NCBI GenBank assembly: GCA_022791685.1
Contig: JAAVZO010000008.1
Coordinates: 62,001 to 126,000, forward strand
Direction of reading: 5' to 3'
DNA: 64,000 bases
DNA from: Clostridiales bacterium
Lineage (GTDB): Bacteria > Bacillota > Clostridia > Oscillospirales > CAG-272
A program made the translations under genes and the position numbers. The notes beneath the pieces are model-generated. The model saw only the letters and a list, made by a program, of their open reading frames with translations. It had not been told where the DNA came from and did not search any database. Position 1 is the stretch's first letter. Each line of letters starts with the position of its first letter. Positions 40,648 through 49,397 of this stretch are shown here, one piece after another.

Positions 40648-41211
40648 ATGAAAATCGGATATGCTCTGTGCGGTTCGTTCTGCACGCTTGATAAGAGTAT
40701 CAAGGAGATGGAGCAGCTCGTCGCCAATGGGCATGAGGTCCAGCCGATAATGAGCGAGACAGTATATTCGACTGACACTCGCTTTGGCAAGGCTTGTGAG
40801 ATCAACGACCGGGTAGAGTACCTGACCGGCAAGCAGATCATACATACCATAAAGGACGCTGAGCCGCTCGGTCCAAAGGTCAAGCTTGATCTGCTTATTA
40901 TCGCGCCATGTACTGGCAACACGCTTGCTAAGATGGCGAATGGCATTACGGATACCGCGGTCACTATGGCGGCGAAAGCTCATCTGCGCTCGAACCGACC
41001 GCTGGTCATATCGCTCGCAAGCAACGATGCGATGAGCGCAAATCTTGCGAATATCAGTTGTATGCTGAACCGCAAGAATGTGTATTTTGTACCTCTCGTG
41101 CAGGATGATCTAGTCGGAAAGCCGCACTCGCTGGTCGCAGATTTCTCACTTCTCGGTGAGGCTGTGAAGGCAGCGCTTGAAGATAAGCAGCTTCGTCCTC
41201 TGTTCAAATAA
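40648..41211 (+). CDS. dpaB: Dipicolinate synthase subunit B (flavoprotein)
   Basis: KIGYALCGSFCTLDKSIKEMEQLVANGHEVQPIMSETVYSTDTRFG..., IIAPCTGNTLAKMANGITDTAVTMAAKAHLR. Confidence 0.93.
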   Translation: MKIGYALCGSFCTLDKSIKEMEQLVANGHEVQPIMSETVYSTDTRFGKACEINDRVEYLTGKQIIHTIKDAEPLGPKVKLDLLIIAPCTGNTLAKMANGITDTAVTMAAKAHLRSNRPLVISLASNDAMSANLANISCMLNRKNVYFVPLVQDDLVGKPHSLVADFSLLGEAVKAALEDKQLRPLFK

Positions 41212-41217
41212 AATGCT

Positions 41218-41257
41218 GAAATACCGCTATAAGCTATGGTTTATAGCGGTATTTTAT
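41218..41257 (+). terminator. Terminator-like hairpin after dpaB
   Basis: AAATACCGCTATA...TATAGCGGTATTTT. Confidence 0.7.
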
Positions 41258-41391
41258 ACTTTATGTATAAAATATAATAGTATATTTACATTCTGGATAT
41301 AGTGAAGTATAATCGTTTTTTATGTAGACAAAATAATGATTTTGTGGTATAATTTTACTTATATTAGGATTAGATCAAGGAGTAATACATT

Positions 41392-41949
41392 ATGGAACAC
41401 AAAATTATACCCTTACCGCGTGATAAGTGGAAGGACTATCCGCTGCCTATCGGTTATACGACAGAGGAATATTACGATGTTTCGATCGAGCACACGGACG
41501 GCTTTACCGTGCGATTTTCGAAGAAGCGCTTCGACACCCCCGTTACACATACGCCGGATGAATATGACTTCCCGGACCGCTTGTATGAAGATCATTGGGA
41601 GGGTGTGTCGGCTTGGGGAATTGTCTCGAACGGCGAGCTGCTTGCGGCTATTGAGACTTGCCCTGAGGAGTGGTCGAATCGGCTGAGGGTCACTGAACTT
41701 TGGGTGCATGGATCACTGAGACATCAGGGAATCGGACGTGCGCTTATGAACATCGCAAAGGAGCAGGCAGAGAGGGAACATCGCCGTGCGATAATACTTG
41801 AAACGCAGTCATGTAATGTCAATGCAATTGGTTTTTATCTGCACGAAGGCTTCACTCTCGTAGGCTTTGACGCTTGCTGTTACGCAAACAATGACTTGGA
41901 GCGTAAGGAAGTTCGTGTTGAACTTGGGATCATGTATGATAGAACATAA
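41392..41949 (+). CDS. GNAT-family N-acetyltransferase
   Basis: LRVTELWVHGSLRHQGIGRALMNIAKEQAEREHRRAIILETQSCNVNAIGFYLHEGF. Confidence 0.9.
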   Translation: MEHKIIPLPRDKWKDYPLPIGYTTEEYYDVSIEHTDGFTVRFSKKRFDTPVTHTPDEYDFPDRLYEDHWEGVSAWGIVSNGELLAAIETCPEEWSNRLRVTELWVHGSLRHQGIGRALMNIAKEQAEREHRRAIILETQSCNVNAIGFYLHEGFTLVGFDACCYANNDLERKEVRVELGIMYDRT

Positions 41950-42070
41950 ATTAATGTGAGTAGCGAAAATGTTTCGTTAAAAGTGTATTGACTAAATTTA
42001 ATGTATAGTATATAATAAAAATATAGCACAAATAGTTGTGCAGAATTATTATATAAGGTGGTATAATATC

Positions 42071-43506
42071 ATGAACAAAACGGACAAGTATATCGCACTC
42101 GTTCTTGCCTCGATAATTGCGGGGGGGGGTTATTAGCTTGTACTAATGGTGCGGACGTGCCGGAAACGGACAATAAACCGACAAATAAAGGTGATGAGAT
42201 AACCTCTTTAGATGAAACAAAAATTTATCTCCCCGAAGCTCAGGATTTTAATGATTATGAGTTTACCGCAATTGCTCAGAATAGTAATACGCGTCAGAAC
42301 TTCTATATTGAAGAGCTGAGCGGTGATGTTATAAATGACGCTTTATATCAGCGCGATATCGCTGTCTGTGAACGGCTCAATATTAAATTCAACTTTGTTT
42401 CGGAGACTGATCGCGGAACGGTTACGAATAAAGTTAAAAGTGCTGTACTTGCAGATGATGAGGCTTATGACCTTGTAATAAACTCTTTGTCGGATGGAAT
42501 GAATATGCTTACTGCGAGCGGACTTTTATATGATCTGAAGAATATCCCATATTTGACGCTTGATTCGGAGCTTTGGAATAGCTCTATGCTGGACAATATG
42601 ACAATGGGCGGCAAGCTGTATTTCACTACTGGTTCGCTCTCAGCAACATATTATAAAACTCCAATAGTTATGGCGATGAATCAGCGTGTTGCAAAAAACT
42701 ACAATATCGATGACATTTACGAAACGGTATTGTCAGGCAAGTGGACAGTTGACTTGCTGCATAAACTTACTGCCGATATTTCGCAGGACCTTGACAACAA
42801 CAGTAAAATGGATGAGAATGATTTCTACGGACTTGCATTTGATGGAACCTTTGGCAATGTGCTGTTTAACAGCTCTGGAGTGGACAGTGTAGAAAATGGA
42901 ATGCTTGCGATTGACAGCGAGAGAGCCGTCAGTGTGGTTCAGAAACTCTCATCGCTATTCGGAAATCGTGATATTTATTTTAATGATAAAATTGGTACAG
43001 GCATATCAGCCGATATATTCCGCAATGGAAATGCGTTGTTTACAACTTATACTATAACCGGAATAGTTTCTGGATTTCGCGATATGGAGGATGATTTTGC
43101 AATAATCCCGTCTCCAAAGTATGAAGAATCGCAGGATAAATATTATACCACCTGCAATACATGGCTGCCATCCGGAATCGGAGTACCGATGAATTGTTCA
43201 GATCCAAGTCGTACCGGACTGATCATGGAGACAATGGCGTATTATTCCAACCAATATGTAGCGCCAGCCGTATATGAGACTACACTGCGCGGCAAGGTAG
43301 CGCGCGATGACAGCTCATCTATCATGCTTGATATTATCTATGAGAATGCGTACTTTGATTTAGTTACTGCTATGAATTTGAATGAGACTGCAACTCTGCT
43401 TCGTGACTGTGCTCTTGGAGAAAAGGAAAACTATGTTTCCGAATATCAAAAGATCAAGAATGGCGCTCAGGACGCGCTTGACAAGATAATTGAAGGGGTG
43501 AATTGA
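42071..43506 (+). CDS. Extracellular solute-binding lipoprotein, reading frame interrupted at a G9 tract (phase-variable or sequence error)
   Basis: ATG at 42071 encodes MNKTDKYIALVLASIIAGGGY*; with 7 or 10 Gs at 42121-42129 it reads on as ...GGLLACTNGADVPETDNKPTN in the frame of ORF 42157-43506 (lipobox LLAC). Confidence 0.75.
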
Positions 43507-43507
43507 C

Positions 43508-44467
43508 ATGATTAATTCTATGGTCGATACAAAATATATACAGGGATTGGTTGACGCTGGTAGAGATGTCGTAATACAGGCGGTGAATCCCGCGACTGGT
43601 GAGAACGTATACAATATTTCGGAAGCGATAGTGCTGCGAAGCGGCACGCATATTACGCTTGACGGCTGCATACTCCGGCTTGCTGATGGTGTGTACACAA
43701 ACGTATTTATCAGTGAAGGTGCATACGACACTCCTGACGAAATAACTGATATTTCGATAGTGGGTATAAACGGCGCGACACTCAGCGGCGGTGAGCCAAA
43801 TGGACTCACCGAAAAGACAGCTAATAAGGACGGTCTTCCGGCTGTGACCAAAAACACTATGATATTTTTCAGAAACGTTCACGGATTCAAAATTTCCGGA
43901 CTGCGGATATCTGACCCGCGGTATTGGGGAATTACGCTGATATATACGTCGGATGGTATCGTGGAAAATATCGAATTCAAAGCGGCAAACAACGTGCCGA
44001 ATCAAGACGGGATCGACCTGCGCCGCGGCTGTCATGATATCGAGATAAACAATATCACTGGTTCGACCGGAGACGATACTGTAGCGCTTACGGCGCTTTT
44101 CAATAAAGCATCCGAAAAGTACAATATTATGAATGCTTCACCGGATATCTATAATGTCAAGATATCGAATATTTCTGCTGAGGTGACCGGTGGGCATGGT
44201 ATCATCAGACTGCTCTGTCAGGATGGGATCAAAATGCACGATATCAGTATTTCGAATGTATATGACCGGCTAATTGACACAAAGTTGACGAGATGTCAGG
44301 CCGCGGTACGTCTTGGTGATATGCGCTACTGGACGATAAGTCAGAGCGAAGTAGGGGATATGTACGATATTACGATAGACGGTGTGACTACGAATGCACC
44401 GATAGCGGTGAAGCAGCAATACGAGATACCTGGGCTCGTTATGTCTAATATAGTGCAAGTGAAGTAA
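43508..44467 (+). CDS. Right-handed beta-helix protein, GH28/polygalacturonase-like
   Basis: GTHITLDGCILRLADG, MIFFRNVHGFKISGLRISDPRYWGITLIYTSDGIVENIEFKAANNVPNQDGIDLRRGCHDIEINNITGSTGDDTVAL. Confidence 0.8.
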   Translation: MINSMVDTKYIQGLVDAGRDVVIQAVNPATGENVYNISEAIVLRSGTHITLDGCILRLADGVYTNVFISEGAYDTPDEITDISIVGINGATLSGGEPNGLTEKTANKDGLPAVTKNTMIFFRNVHGFKISGLRISDPRYWGITLIYTSDGIVENIEFKAANNVPNQDGIDLRRGCHDIEINNITGSTGDDTVALTALFNKASEKYNIMNASPDIYNVKISNISAEVTGGHGIIRLLCQDGIKMHDISISNVYDRLIDTKLTRCQAAVRLGDMRYWTISQSEVGDMYDITIDGVTTNAPIAVKQQYEIPGLVMSNIVQVK

Positions 44468-44473
44468 ATAATA

Positions 44474-44503
44474 AAGGCGGCGGATGAAAATTCGCCGTCT
44501 TTT
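44474..44503 (+). terminator. Terminator-like hairpin
   Basis: AAGGCGGCG-gatgaaaatt-CGCCGTCTTTT. Confidence 0.65.
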
Positions 44504-44537
44504 GACTTGGATTTTTAATAAATTTAGGAAAAAGCTA

Positions 44538-44566
44538 TTGCAGAATTACGCAATATGTGGTATAAT
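44538..44566 (+). promoter_or_regulatory. Sigma-A-type promoter upstream of argS
   Basis: TTGCAG - 17 bp - TATAAT. Confidence 0.7.
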
Positions 44567-44606
44567 AATATATTATAGTATAATCGCCGCTGAAAGGAAT
44601 AATCAA

Positions 44607-46325
44607 ATGCTTACAATAAAAAAACATATCTCCGAGTGTCTGTATAATAAATATGCAGTGCTCTGTGCAGATCCTGAGCTTACCGCTGAGGACTTCGCCG
44701 GATTTCTTGAATACCCGCCTGATGAAAAGCTCGGCGACCTTGCGTTCCCTTGCTTTAAGCTCAGCCGCGCACTGCGCATGGCTCCGCCTGCCATCGCGGC
44801 AAAATTAGCTGATGGACTCGCTGATGATATTATCGGCAAGGCTGAAGTGGTCGGCGGATATATAAACTTCTATATTTCACCCGAATACCTCGCTGGAAAG
44901 CTCATGCCCGATATCCTCGAGCGCGGCGAAAGCTACGGCTCGTTTGATTTCGGAAAAGGCAAAACTGTCGTGCTCGACTATTCATCGCCTAACGTAGCAA
45001 AGCCATTCCATATCGGACACCTCGGTACTACCGTTATCGGTCACTCACTGAAAAAGCTTCACCAATTCGCCGGATATGACTGCGTTGGTGTAAACTATCT
45101 CGGTGACTGGGGAACTCAGTTCGGCAAGCTTATTGTCGCTTACCGCAAATGGGGCAGCCGCGAGCAGGTCGAGAAGGTCGGTATCGACGAACTGGTCTCG
45201 CTGTACGTAAAATTCCACGCTGAAGCAGAGAAGGACCCATCGCTCGACGATGAGGCACGCGCTGAATTTACTAAGCTCGAGCATCACGACGAAGAGAATA
45301 CCAATCTTTGGAAGTGGTTCATCCAGCTTAGCCTCGACGAGTACTCAAAGACATATAAGCAGCTTGGCATTACTTTTGAAAGCTACAATGGCGAAAGCTT
45401 TGCGGCGCAGAGAACTGATGACGTTATAAAAGAGCTCAACGAAAAGGATATGCTGCGAGTTGACGATGGTGCATCGCTTGTCGACCTCGAAAAATATGAT
45501 ATGCCGCCATTCCTTATCCTTAAAAAGGACGGTTCGACTCTCTATTCAGCCCGCGATATTGCAACAGCGATTTATAGAAAGAACACCTACGATTTCGACA
45601 AATCCATCTATGTAACGTCAGCCGGTCAGAGCCTGCATTTTGCGCAGCTCTTTAAGGTAGTTGAGATGATGGGCTATGATTGGGCTAAGCAGATGATCCA
45701 CGTGCCGTATGGAACGGTTTCTATCAATGGTGCAAAGCTTGCAACACGTACCGGAAATGTAATTCTTCTGCGCGACCTGTTTGCTGAGTCCATCGAAAAG
45801 GTCTCGAAGATTATTGAAGAAAAGAATTCTGCTCTCGAAAATCGTGATGAGGTCGCAGAAGCAGTCGGCGTTGGCGCGATAATCTTCTACTATCTCTCGA
45901 ACAGCCGTATCAAGGATATCAACTTCATACTCGAAGACGCGCTCAATTTCGACGGCAATACCGGACCGTATGCACAGTATACCTATGCGCGTACCTGCTC
46001 GATCATATCGAAGGCTGGCGGTGTACCGGATGTCAAGCCGAGTGGAGCTGATGTTACAGACCCGAGCGAGGCTGCACTTTTGAAGACTCTCTCGATCTAT
46101 CCTGAAAAGGTACTGAACGCTATCGACGAGCTCGAGCCGTCGGTCATCACGCGCTACATTCTCGATGTATGCGCAGCATTCAACCGTTTCTACCACGAGT
46201 GTCAGATAGTCACTGCGGATTCGCCTAAGGTCCGCGATTTCCGTGTGGCGCTCACAGCATGCACACGCAGCGTGATCGGAAGCGCATTCGAGCTCATCTG
46301 TATGCGCAAAACTGAGAAGATATAA
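44607..46325 (+). CDS. argS: Arginyl-tRNA synthetase
   Basis: DYSSPNVAKPFHIGHLGTTVIGHSLKKLHQF (HIGH), NFDGNTGPYAQYTYARTCSI; start moved from 44484 because that lies upstream of the promoter. Confidence 0.96.
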   Translation: MLTIKKHISECLYNKYAVLCADPELTAEDFAGFLEYPPDEKLGDLAFPCFKLSRALRMAPPAIAAKLADGLADDIIGKAEVVGGYINFYISPEYLAGKLMPDILERGESYGSFDFGKGKTVVLDYSSPNVAKPFHIGHLGTTVIGHSLKKLHQFAGYDCVGVNYLGDWGTQFGKLIVAYRKWGSREQVEKVGIDELVSLYVKFHAEAEKDPSLDDEARAEFTKLEHHDEENTNLWKWFIQLSLDEYSKTYKQLGITFESYNGESFAAQRTDDVIKELNEKDMLRVDDGASLVDLEKYDMPPFLILKKDGSTLYSARDIATAIYRKNTYDFDKSIYVTSAGQSLHFAQLFKVVEMMGYDWAKQMIHVPYGTVSINGAKLATRTGNVILLRDLFAESIEKVSKIIEEKNSALENRDEVAEAVGVGAIIFYYLSNSRIKDINFILEDALNFDGNTGPYAQYTYARTCSIISKAGGVPDVKPSGADVTDPSEAALLKTLSIYPEKVLNAIDELEPSVITRYILDVCAAFNRFYHECQIVTADSPKVRDFRVALTACTRSVIGSAFELICMRKTEKI

Positions 46326-46360
46326 GTATAAACAAATTCGCATAAACAAGGAGTATAACC

Positions 46361-47095
46361 ATGTCAGGACATAGTAAATGGAAAAACATAATGCACAAGA
46401 AGGAGAAGACCGACGCTCAGCGTGCCAAGATTTTCACCAAGATCGGTAAGGAAATGGCTGTTGCTGTCAAAGAAGGCGGCGCTGACCCAGTCTCAAACTC
46501 TAAGCTCGCTGCTCTTATTGCCAAAGCTAAAGCTAATAACGTGCCGAACGATAATATCGACCGCATTATTAAGAAGGCTTCGAGCGCTGACAGCGCCGAT
46601 TATGAGGAGATAGTATACGAGGGATACGGTCCTTGCGGAGTTGCTGTCATCGTTGAGACAACGACCGATAACCGCAACCGTACCGCTTCCGACGTTCGCC
46701 ACTATTTCGACAAGTTCGGCGGCAATCTCGGAACTACAGGCTGCGTAAGCTTTATGTTCACCGAAAAGGGAGTTATCGTTATCGAAAACGATGGCAAGAT
46801 TGACGAGGAAAAGCTGATGGAGGATGCACTCGAAGCTGGTGCAGCTGATTTCTCTGCTGATGAGGGAATCTTCGAAATTTCTACCGAGTCGAGTGACCTT
46901 GAAGCTGTTCGTGCAGCGCTCGCTGATAAAGGCTACGCTATCGCGTCCGCTGACACCGACAAGGTTCCGTCTTCGTATGTATCGCTTACTGGTGAGGACG
47001 ATATCAAGCACATGACCCTGCTGCTTGAAAATCTTGAGGACAACGACGATGTTATCGAGGTTTATCACAACTGGGAAAATATGCCTGAGGACTGA
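46361..47095 (+). CDS. YebC/PmpR-family protein
   Basis: MSGHSKWKNIMHKKEKTDAQRAKIFTKIGKEM, EGYGPCGVAVIVETTTDNRNRT. Confidence 0.97.
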   Translation: MSGHSKWKNIMHKKEKTDAQRAKIFTKIGKEMAVAVKEGGADPVSNSKLAALIAKAKANNVPNDNIDRIIKKASSADSADYEEIVYEGYGPCGVAVIVETTTDNRNRTASDVRHYFDKFGGNLGTTGCVSFMFTEKGVIVIENDGKIDEEKLMEDALEAGAADFSADEGIFEISTESSDLEAVRAALADKGYAIASADTDKVPSSYVSLTGEDDIKHMTLLLENLEDNDDVIEVYHNWENMPED

Positions 47096-47114
47096 TTTTA
47101 TCTAAGATACCTAT

Positions 47115-47158
47115 TAAAAAACCGCTGCCGGATCTCTCCGACAGCGGTAATTTTTTTA
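47115..47158 (+). terminator. Rho-independent terminator
   Basis: ACCGCTGcCGGAtctcTCCGaCAGCGGTaaTTTTTTT. Confidence 0.85.
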
Positions 47159-48682
47159 GCTTAATTCGTTGTACTTTGTCATTATTTCGGTAAGAGATGC
47201 ATTAAGAGCAGCTTCTCTTTCAGCAACGGTAGAAGCAAAGTTGTCGCAGTACTTCGAATCGTTTATCATGTCACGGATCATCTGCATCCATGTACCAAGG
47301 TCAATGCCGTAAACATACGAAACATCAAGGTAGATATTGTCAACAATGATATCGAGCATACGTGCAGTCAGGTCATCGCGCGAATACTTGACCTTAAGCG
47401 CAGTCTCAAAGTATGCCGGTACTACGCTGCGATAGCTTTCTGCGTTCATTGCTTCGAGGAATGCAGCTGCGCAGTCCGGGATCTGACAGGTCTTCGGAAT
47501 TGCGAAGATTGAGAATCCGTCGTGAGTATAGCCTGTATATTCACTCTGAGATTCATCGAGCTTAGGCATAGGAAGGATACCGTAGTTTGCTTCCATATCT
47601 CTGAGGTAATCTACGCCGCCGAGCATCCAGTGGGTGAAGAGTGCAGTTCCGGCATACAGAGGCTTCATAAGCTTTGCTTCGTTATAGCCTCCGCGGAAGG
47701 TCACGCTCTCGTCATAGATCAGCTTCTTCAGCTGTTCTGCAAACTTTACAGTGCGGTCGTTGAGCATAGAGAACTTGTAGCCGTTTCCGGTATCTTCAAT
47801 GATTCTCGGCATGATTCCGCCGAAGAATCCGTCGCCTGCGAGGGTATCCTGAATGTAGAAGCCGTAGAAGTCGTCTTCATCTGCCTTGGTGTTTCCGTTC
47901 AGGTCCTTGTAAAGTCCGCTGGCATATTTGTTAAGTGCGTCAAATGTCCACTTTCCGTCTTCAACTACTTCATAAAGATTTACGTCGTCGTAGATCTCAG
48001 CGAAGAGGTCGCTGTTGAAGAACATTGCATATGCGCCCGAGATCATGGTCAGCGAGAGCTCACCGGCTGCGGCGAATATCTTTCCATCAATTGCGGAGAG
48101 TTCCATATATGACTGATTCCACCACGGCTTCGAGAAATCGAGGTAGTCGAGCTTGGACATATCCATGTAAAGTCCCTCAAGTACAGAGGACATGGTCCAT
48201 GTCATGTGGTCGGAAACCAAGTCGAAGTCATCAGACTGAGCGAGCACCGAAGTACGGATCTGCGCGGTGTTCTCAGCATGGCGGGTCTTAGTAGTGTTGA
48301 TCACGGTCATCTTAACATTAAGACGATCCTGAATTTTGCTGTTACGCTTGTAGACAGCGTCATTGATGATATCGCCATTCTCACTCTCAGCATTGAATTC
48401 CTGATAAGTGTCGTTATCGCCTGCACGGGTAAGAATGCGGATCTCCTGACCTTCAAAATTGAGATCTGGGAGACTGTCTTCTGCATTATCACGAGTGATC
48501 TCGATAGGCTGTGTATCTACCGTATCGTTCTGAGAATCGGTCGCGTCCGAAGTGTTATCGGGAGTGTTTGTCGGATTATTACCGCAAGCGCTTGTTGCAA
48601 TAATCGAAGACAGAAGAAGAAGTGCGAGTGCAGCCGAAGATATACGGCTGGCTTTTTTGCCATGGTTAAAATTCTTTTCCAT
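47156..48682 (-). CDS. Extracellular solute-binding lipoprotein
   Basis: Lipobox ATSAC; ENGDIINDAVYKRNSKIQDRLNVKM, EDGKWTFDALNKYASGLYKDLNGNTKADEDD; paralogous to 1287-2804. Confidence 0.87.
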   Translation of the reverse strand: MEKNFNHGKKASRISSAALALLLLSSIIATSACGNNPTNTPDNTSDATDSQNDTVDTQPIEITRDNAEDSLPDLNFEGQEIRILTRAGDNDTYQEFNAESENGDIINDAVYKRNSKIQDRLNVKMTVINTTKTRHAENTAQIRTSVLAQSDDFDLVSDHMTWTMSSVLEGLYMDMSKLDYLDFSKPWWNQSYMELSAIDGKIFAAAGELSLTMISGAYAMFFNSDLFAEIYDDVNLYEVVEDGKWTFDALNKYASGLYKDLNGNTKADEDDFYGFYIQDTLAGDGFFGGIMPRIIEDTGNGYKFSMLNDRTVKFAEQLKKLIYDESVTFRGGYNEAKLMKPLYAGTALFTHWMLGGVDYLRDMEANYGILPMPKLDESQSEYTGYTHDGFSIFAIPKTCQIPDCAAAFLEAMNAESYRSVVPAYFETALKVKYSRDDLTARMLDIIVDNIYLDVSYVYGIDLGTWMQMIRDMINDSKYCDNFASTVAEREAALNASLTEIMTKYNELS

Positions 48683-48871
48683 GTGTATATTCCTTTCTTT
48701 ATTGCTCTGTGCTGTGAGCAACATTCAAATTATTATATCACTATTTATTTAAAATGTCAATCTGATAAACATAAAAATATTGACTAACACATAAAATTAA
48801 CCGTTTTTTCATGTAAAGTTAAAGCAGCCGTACCAGCTTATTCGGTACGACTGCTACTTATGCCTGTGGTT

Positions 48872-49321
48872 TTAGCAGTACATATTGTTTGTGCTCATAT
48901 AATCATAGAGTGATTTTCCGTGACCCTGCTCCTGCTTTTGGATCTGATTAAGCATATTGCGTGCTTCCTCGGTCTTGAATTCGAAAATGCAGGTGTCGTA
49001 GAGAGCGGAAACGTGCTTCTCGGTCGAGAGGAGGTCGTAGCAGAGATAGGAGTCCTGCTTCTTCTGCTCGCTGTCCGAGGTGTAGGTCGCACTGAAGGTA
49101 GGCTGATTGCCGGACGACGACTCGATGGTCGGAACAGTGCCATTCATCATTTGAGAGATGATGTCATAGTGCTTCTGCTCAGCCTGTGCGATCTGAGAGA
49201 AGAGGTTCTTCAACTGAGTGTCATTCGCCTGCGACGAGTACTTAGTGTACTTTTCAACGCAGAGCTGTTCTCCGTTCTTTAAGTCCTTTAAGAGATCGGT
49301 TTCCTTCTGATCAAGCTGCAT
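48872..49321 (-). CDS. CotF/ferritin-like spore coat-type protein
   Basis: MQLDQKETDLLKDLKNGEQLCVEKYTKYSSQANDTQLKNLFSQIAQAEQKHYDIISQMM; helical EX..H pairs, typical of CotF-like proteins. Confidence 0.75.
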   Translation of the reverse strand: MQLDQKETDLLKDLKNGEQLCVEKYTKYSSQANDTQLKNLFSQIAQAEQKHYDIISQMMNGTVPTIESSSGNQPTFSATYTSDSEQKKQDSYLCYDLLSTEKHVSALYDTCIFEFKTEEARNMLNQIQKQEQGHGKSLYDYMSTNNMYC

Positions 49322-49397
49322 AATATTGCTTCCTTTCAAAATTATATGGATTGACATCGATTGATGACAATCATATTATGCGCCTGATACTGGAATA

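Noticed and set aside
44484-44606. N-terminal 41-aa extension of ArgS in the ORF track
   Set aside because: A good promoter (44538-44566) and an RBS/ATG at 44607 start the canonical ArgS N-terminus; the extension is upstream of the promoter.
48826-48862. Hairpin AGCAGCCGTACC...GGTACGACTGCT as a new repeat element
   Set aside because: Single copy located just after the end of the minus-strand CotF-like gene; most simply a terminator-like hairpin.
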